DNA of 64,000 nucleotides from an uncultured Eubacterium sp. (GTDB lineage Bacteria > Bacillota > Clostridia > Oscillospirales > CAG-272): the NCBI GenBank assembly GCA_900544285.1, contig UQUT01000005.1:1-64000 (forward strand), written 5' to 3'. This document shows, piece after piece, positions 61,580 to 64,000 of this stretch. The notes below the pieces were generated by a model. It was not told the DNA's origin. It ran no database searches and worked only from the letters and a program-made list of their open reading frames with translations. A program made the translations under genes and the position numbers. How positions within the stretch are numbered: the first letter of the stretch is position 1; the number at the start of each line of letters is the position of its first letter.

Positions 61580-62152
61580 TTATTCAATCCCCTTCGACGC
61601 AATATATCCCGCAAAAAGATATGTGCAAAATATCAGAAGGGTGACGTTTTCCGCCGTATAAAAAAAGATATAGACGGCAAGTATCCATAAAAAGAACAGT
61701 GAAACGGAGGTCGTAAACCTCACAGCCTTCTCTCCCGCGCCTTCGCCGAACGCAAGAGATATCAGCGCCGAAAGTATCCGTCCGCCGTCGAGGGTCGCCA
61801 TGGGAAGGAGGTTCAGAATGAGTGTTATCCGGGAAAAAAGCCGCACCGACCCGCCGCACGGCAGAAGCGGGGAAAGCAGAATGAGAAGAATATTTTCAAA
61901 CGGGCCCGCAAAGGCTATCAGTATCTCCTCATAATATGACGCCGCCGCACTTATCTTCATGCTTATTCCGACGGGCATAAGAGTTACTTTTTCAATCCTT
62001 TTTCCAAGAAGAAGCGCCGCCGTCCCATGCCCGAGCTCATGCAGGACGGTAACCGTTATGACCGCAAAGCTCTGCGACCGCGGCACGGCAAAAATCAGGA
62101 GAAATATCCCCGCCGCGGCAAAAGGGTGGACAGAAAATCGCGTTGCCCTCAT
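61580..62152 (-). CDS. M50 site-2 metalloprotease, SpoIVFB-like
   Basis: 190 residues with about five membrane segments. The zinc motif HELGH lies near residue 39, and the third ligand in TLDGGRIL near residue 120. SpoIVFB processes pro-sigma-K in spore formation; the short form without CBS domain and its neighbour YtvI-like gene fit a sporulation role, but other intramembrane substrates are possible. Its start overlaps the upstream gene in ATGA. Confidence 0.85.
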   Translation of the reverse strand: MRATRFSVHPFAAAGIFLLIFAVPRSQSFAVITVTVLHELGHGTAALLLGKRIEKVTLMPVGISMKISAAASYYEEILIAFAGPFENILLILLSPLLPCGGSVRLFSRITLILNLLPMATLDGGRILSALISLAFGEGAGEKAVRFTTSVSLFFLWILAVYIFFYTAENVTLLIFCTYLFAGYIASKGIE

Positions 62153-63171
62153 TTTCTCTCCCTCCCCGCCCCGATATATACGGAGGCGACCGTCAAAAAC
62201 AATGGAGAGACGAGCGCTCCCGCCGCCCCGAACAGCTTTATGCAGGCGTACATCACAAAAAGCGAGACCACCGCGGGCACTCCCAGCCCCTCGCCGACGA
62301 GCTTCGGTTCGGTCAGCTGCCTGGCAAGGGACGTCACCGCCCAGATAATGAGCAATATTATTGCCGTTTTTCTTTCGCCCGTAAAAAACATCACCGCCGC
62401 ATACGGCGCAATGACTATCCCCGTGCCGATTGCGGGGAGCGCGTCAAAAATTGCCGTAATGAGCGCAAGCGCAAGCGAATATCTCACCCTCGCAAGCGAA
62501 AAGCCGAGATACAGCACCGAAAAAATCAGGAATGATATCAAAAGCTCGCTCTTCGCCGTTTTCATCACAGCCGCCGTCATTCCCCGCCCGAGCTTCCCCT
62601 CCGGAAAATATTTTCCGAAAAACCGGGGCAGACTGTCATAGCAGAAGCAGAACAGAATTCCCGAAAAAACAGCGACAACGGAGAAAAACAGCGCGGATGG
62701 CACCTGCGCCGCCGCCTTTCCGAGAAATGACGAAAACGCGGAAAAGAGCTTTTCCGTCAGACTTTTTATTATAAGAGAAAGCGTCTCGCCCGTGTCCTCC
62801 GAAAAACCCGGAAACAGCTTTTCGGATATAAAATCCGGCACAAGACGGAGCTTTTTTATCAGTCCGATTATCTTCCCCTCGTCGCGCGACCAGGCGATAT
62901 AAAGCTCACTTATCTGGCGGTATATCAGCTTTCCGAGAAGGGCGAGGAGCGCAATCGAAACGGAATAAATCAGCACGGAAAAAGCGGCGGCAAGCCTTTC
63001 CCCCGCCTTTTTCCTCTTTACGCCGAGCTTTCTCACGGCTTTTACGGAAACCGTGGACACTGCAAGCCCGATTATAAACGGCGCGCAGGGCGCAAAAAAA
63101 TATTTTATCCCGACAAGCACGCAAAAAGCCCCGATAATCGCCGTCACAGCTGATTTTTTCGCCTCCGCCAT
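62149..63171 (-). CDS. AI-2E/YtvI-type membrane protein
   Basis: 340 residues from the ATG at 63171 with GGAGG 10 bases upstream; an ATG at 63192 lacks a ribosome site. About seven or eight membrane segments in the AI-2E transporter-like arrangement, with the conserved block FDALPAIGTGIVIAPYAAV (about residue 240) and the loop EPKLVGEGLGVPAVVSLFVMY. In Firmicutes the closest such proteins are the sporulation membrane protein YtvI. It is translationally coupled to the SpoIVFB-like protease. Confidence 0.8.
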   Translation of the reverse strand: MAEAKKSAVTAIIGAFCVLVGIKYFFAPCAPFIIGLAVSTVSVKAVRKLGVKRKKAGERLAAAFSVLIYSVSIALLALLGKLIYRQISELYIAWSRDEGKIIGLIKKLRLVPDFISEKLFPGFSEDTGETLSLIIKSLTEKLFSAFSSFLGKAAAQVPSALFFSVVAVFSGILFCFCYDSLPRFFGKYFPEGKLGRGMTAAVMKTAKSELLISFLIFSVLYLGFSLARVRYSLALALITAIFDALPAIGTGIVIAPYAAVMFFTGERKTAIILLIIWAVTSLARQLTEPKLVGEGLGVPAVVSLFVMYACIKLFGAAGALVSPLFLTVASVYIGAGRERK

Positions 63172-63215
63172 ATGCTCCGTCCTCCCAATCATATTTTAAC
63201 TTTTGGTTAACTTCC

Positions 63216-63244
63216 TTGACAAAATCCTTTGTTTGTGATATTAT
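63216..63244 (+). promoter_or_regulatory. promoter of the LRR lipoprotein gene
   Basis: TTGACA (63216-63221), 17-base spacer, TATTAT (63239-63244). Confidence 0.8.
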
Positions 63245-63296
63245 TTATAAGCACACGAGCTTTCGGCTTAAATAACTTATAAGGATAGATAAATAT

Positions 63297-64000
63297 ATGA
63301 AAAAGATTATTGCTTTATTTCTCGTTCTTACTCTCGTAGTAGCTTTTGCGGCGTCATGCGGAAAGGATCCCGTAAATCCTCCGGATGTGACAGTCGGCAC
63401 AACGACCACCGCCTCGACAGACGGCACCGGATCGACATCCGGCACGGAGACGACAACCGGAACGGAAACAACAGCACCCGACCTCGATAAATATAAAGAA
63501 TTCAAGGACGGCGCCTTCCTTTACAGAATCGTCCGCGATGAAAACGGCAACTTCTCCCATGTTGAAATAAACAAGTATTACGGAGAGGACGAGTCACTCA
63601 TCATTCCTTCGACATACAAATATAAAGACTCATATTTCAACGTTACGGTTATCGGTGTTCTCGGAAACATCGGCGCTCAGCAGGGACTGACTTCGGTCAA
63701 AGAGCTCACAATCCCCGGAACTGTCAAGGTTATAAATTCGATTGCCTTCTTCAGCGCAATCAATCTTGAAAGAATCAACTTTGCGGAAGGTCTTGAAACA
63801 ATCAGCGATATGGCATTCTGGTGCTGCACGGGACTTAAGGAATTCACCCTTCCCTCAACGCTCAAGGAAATCGGCGCGAATGCGTTTTCCGGTTGTGAAT
63901 CGCTTGAAACGCTCGTCATTCCTTCCTCCGTTGAAACAATCGGTGCAGGCGCGTTCTCCGGTTGCACGGCTCTCAAAACCGTAACAATCCCCGAAAAGTT
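63297..64000 (+). CDS. BspA-type leucine-rich-repeat lipoprotein, 3' end outside window
   Basis: At least 234 residues are visible. Lipobox AFAASC (about residue 21), a Thr/Gly/Glu linker (about 30-62), a 55-residue beta domain, then LRR_5/BspA repeats of about 23 residues (LTSVKELTIPGTVKVINSIAF, LKEFTLPSTLKEIGANAFSGC, LETLVIPSSVETIGAGAFSGC and so on). BspA-type repeats mediate surface binding in host-associated bacteria. AAGGA precedes the ATG. The gene runs off the window. Confidence 0.88.
   Translation, partial: MKKIIALFLVLTLVVAFAASCGKDPVNPPDVTVGTTTTASTDGTGSTSGTETTTGTETTAPDLDKYKEFKDGAFLYRIVRDENGNFSHVEINKYYGEDESLIIPSTYKYKDSYFNVTVIGVLGNIGAQQGLTSVKELTIPGTVKVINSIAFFSAINLERINFAEGLETISDMAFWCCTGLKEFTLPSTLKEIGANAFSGCESLETLVIPSSVETIGAGAFSGCTALKTVTIPEK

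Overview
The window reads as a chromosome segment of an anaerobic, probably gut-associated, low-to-mid-GC Clostridia member (Oscillospirales-like by gene content; inference only). Supporting signs are Gram-positive sigma-A promoters (several TTGACA-17-TATAAT), strong GGAGG ribosome sites, threonine-rich lipoproteins, sporulation-type membrane proteins (YtvI-like, SpoIVFB-like M50, CwlD-like amidase), a clostridial divergent topoisomerase IV pair, the TIGR03960/DUF2344 pair, and ferredoxin/heterodisulfide-reductase-type electron transfer. No tRNA, rRNA, CRISPR array or insertion sequence was recognised.

Layout. 1-10948 (minus): a tightly packed operon-like block of a QueG-like iron-sulfur protein, a membrane protein, AddB, B12-type radical SAM protein TIGR03960, DUF2344, a methyltransferase, Hsp33, and then a membrane protein with a MutS-like ATPase. 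11124-17905 (plus): divergent topoisomerase IV B and A subunits, an orphan receiver-degenerate regulator, TadA and a DUF3048 lipoprotein. 18022-26826: RNase J (minus, long leader), a small membrane protein, a DUF3343/cysteine-desulfurase pair (plus), then DUF1846, RadA, a CwlD-like amidase and a membrane protein (minus). 26986-30530: XerC/D recombinase, an SLH protein, and an AT-rich XRE-regulator/lipoprotein module flanked by 19-bp direct repeats. 30684-32420 (minus): tmRNA, SmpB, DivIVA-like protein. 32576-41704: SGNH esterase, FkbM methyltransferase, ManA, a 75-bp tandem repeat, GH94 phosphorylase, G5/M23 lipoprotein, ABC exporter. 41748-43039 (minus): sodium-pump decarboxylase beta with a 49-residue gamma-like subunit.

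The centrepiece is 43305-54884 (plus), which looks like a single 12-gene operon: an LDH/MDH-family dehydrogenase, class II fumarase, HdrB, HdrC, HdrA, MvhD/FlxD-like, FlxC-like, FlxB-like, FlxA-like, a FrdB/TfrB-like iron-sulfur protein, a FrdA-like flavoprotein and a small membrane protein. It combines a complete set of Flx-Hdr electron-bifurcation modules with a soluble fumarate reductase and the two enzymes that make fumarate from oxaloacetate. My reading is a cytosolic NADH-dependent, possibly ferredoxin-reducing fumarate reductase system that needs no quinone or membrane anchor. That role is an inference; the gene order and the cofactor motifs are visible.

54883-64000: PAP2 phosphatase, beta-CASP metallo-hydrolase, a promoter/leader/terminator unit that looks like an unassigned riboswitch or attenuator in front of a CNNM/CorC-type protein, an RHS-like repeat lipoprotein, DUF896, M50 peptidase, YtvI-like protein, and the start of a BspA-type leucine-rich-repeat lipoprotein cut by the window end.
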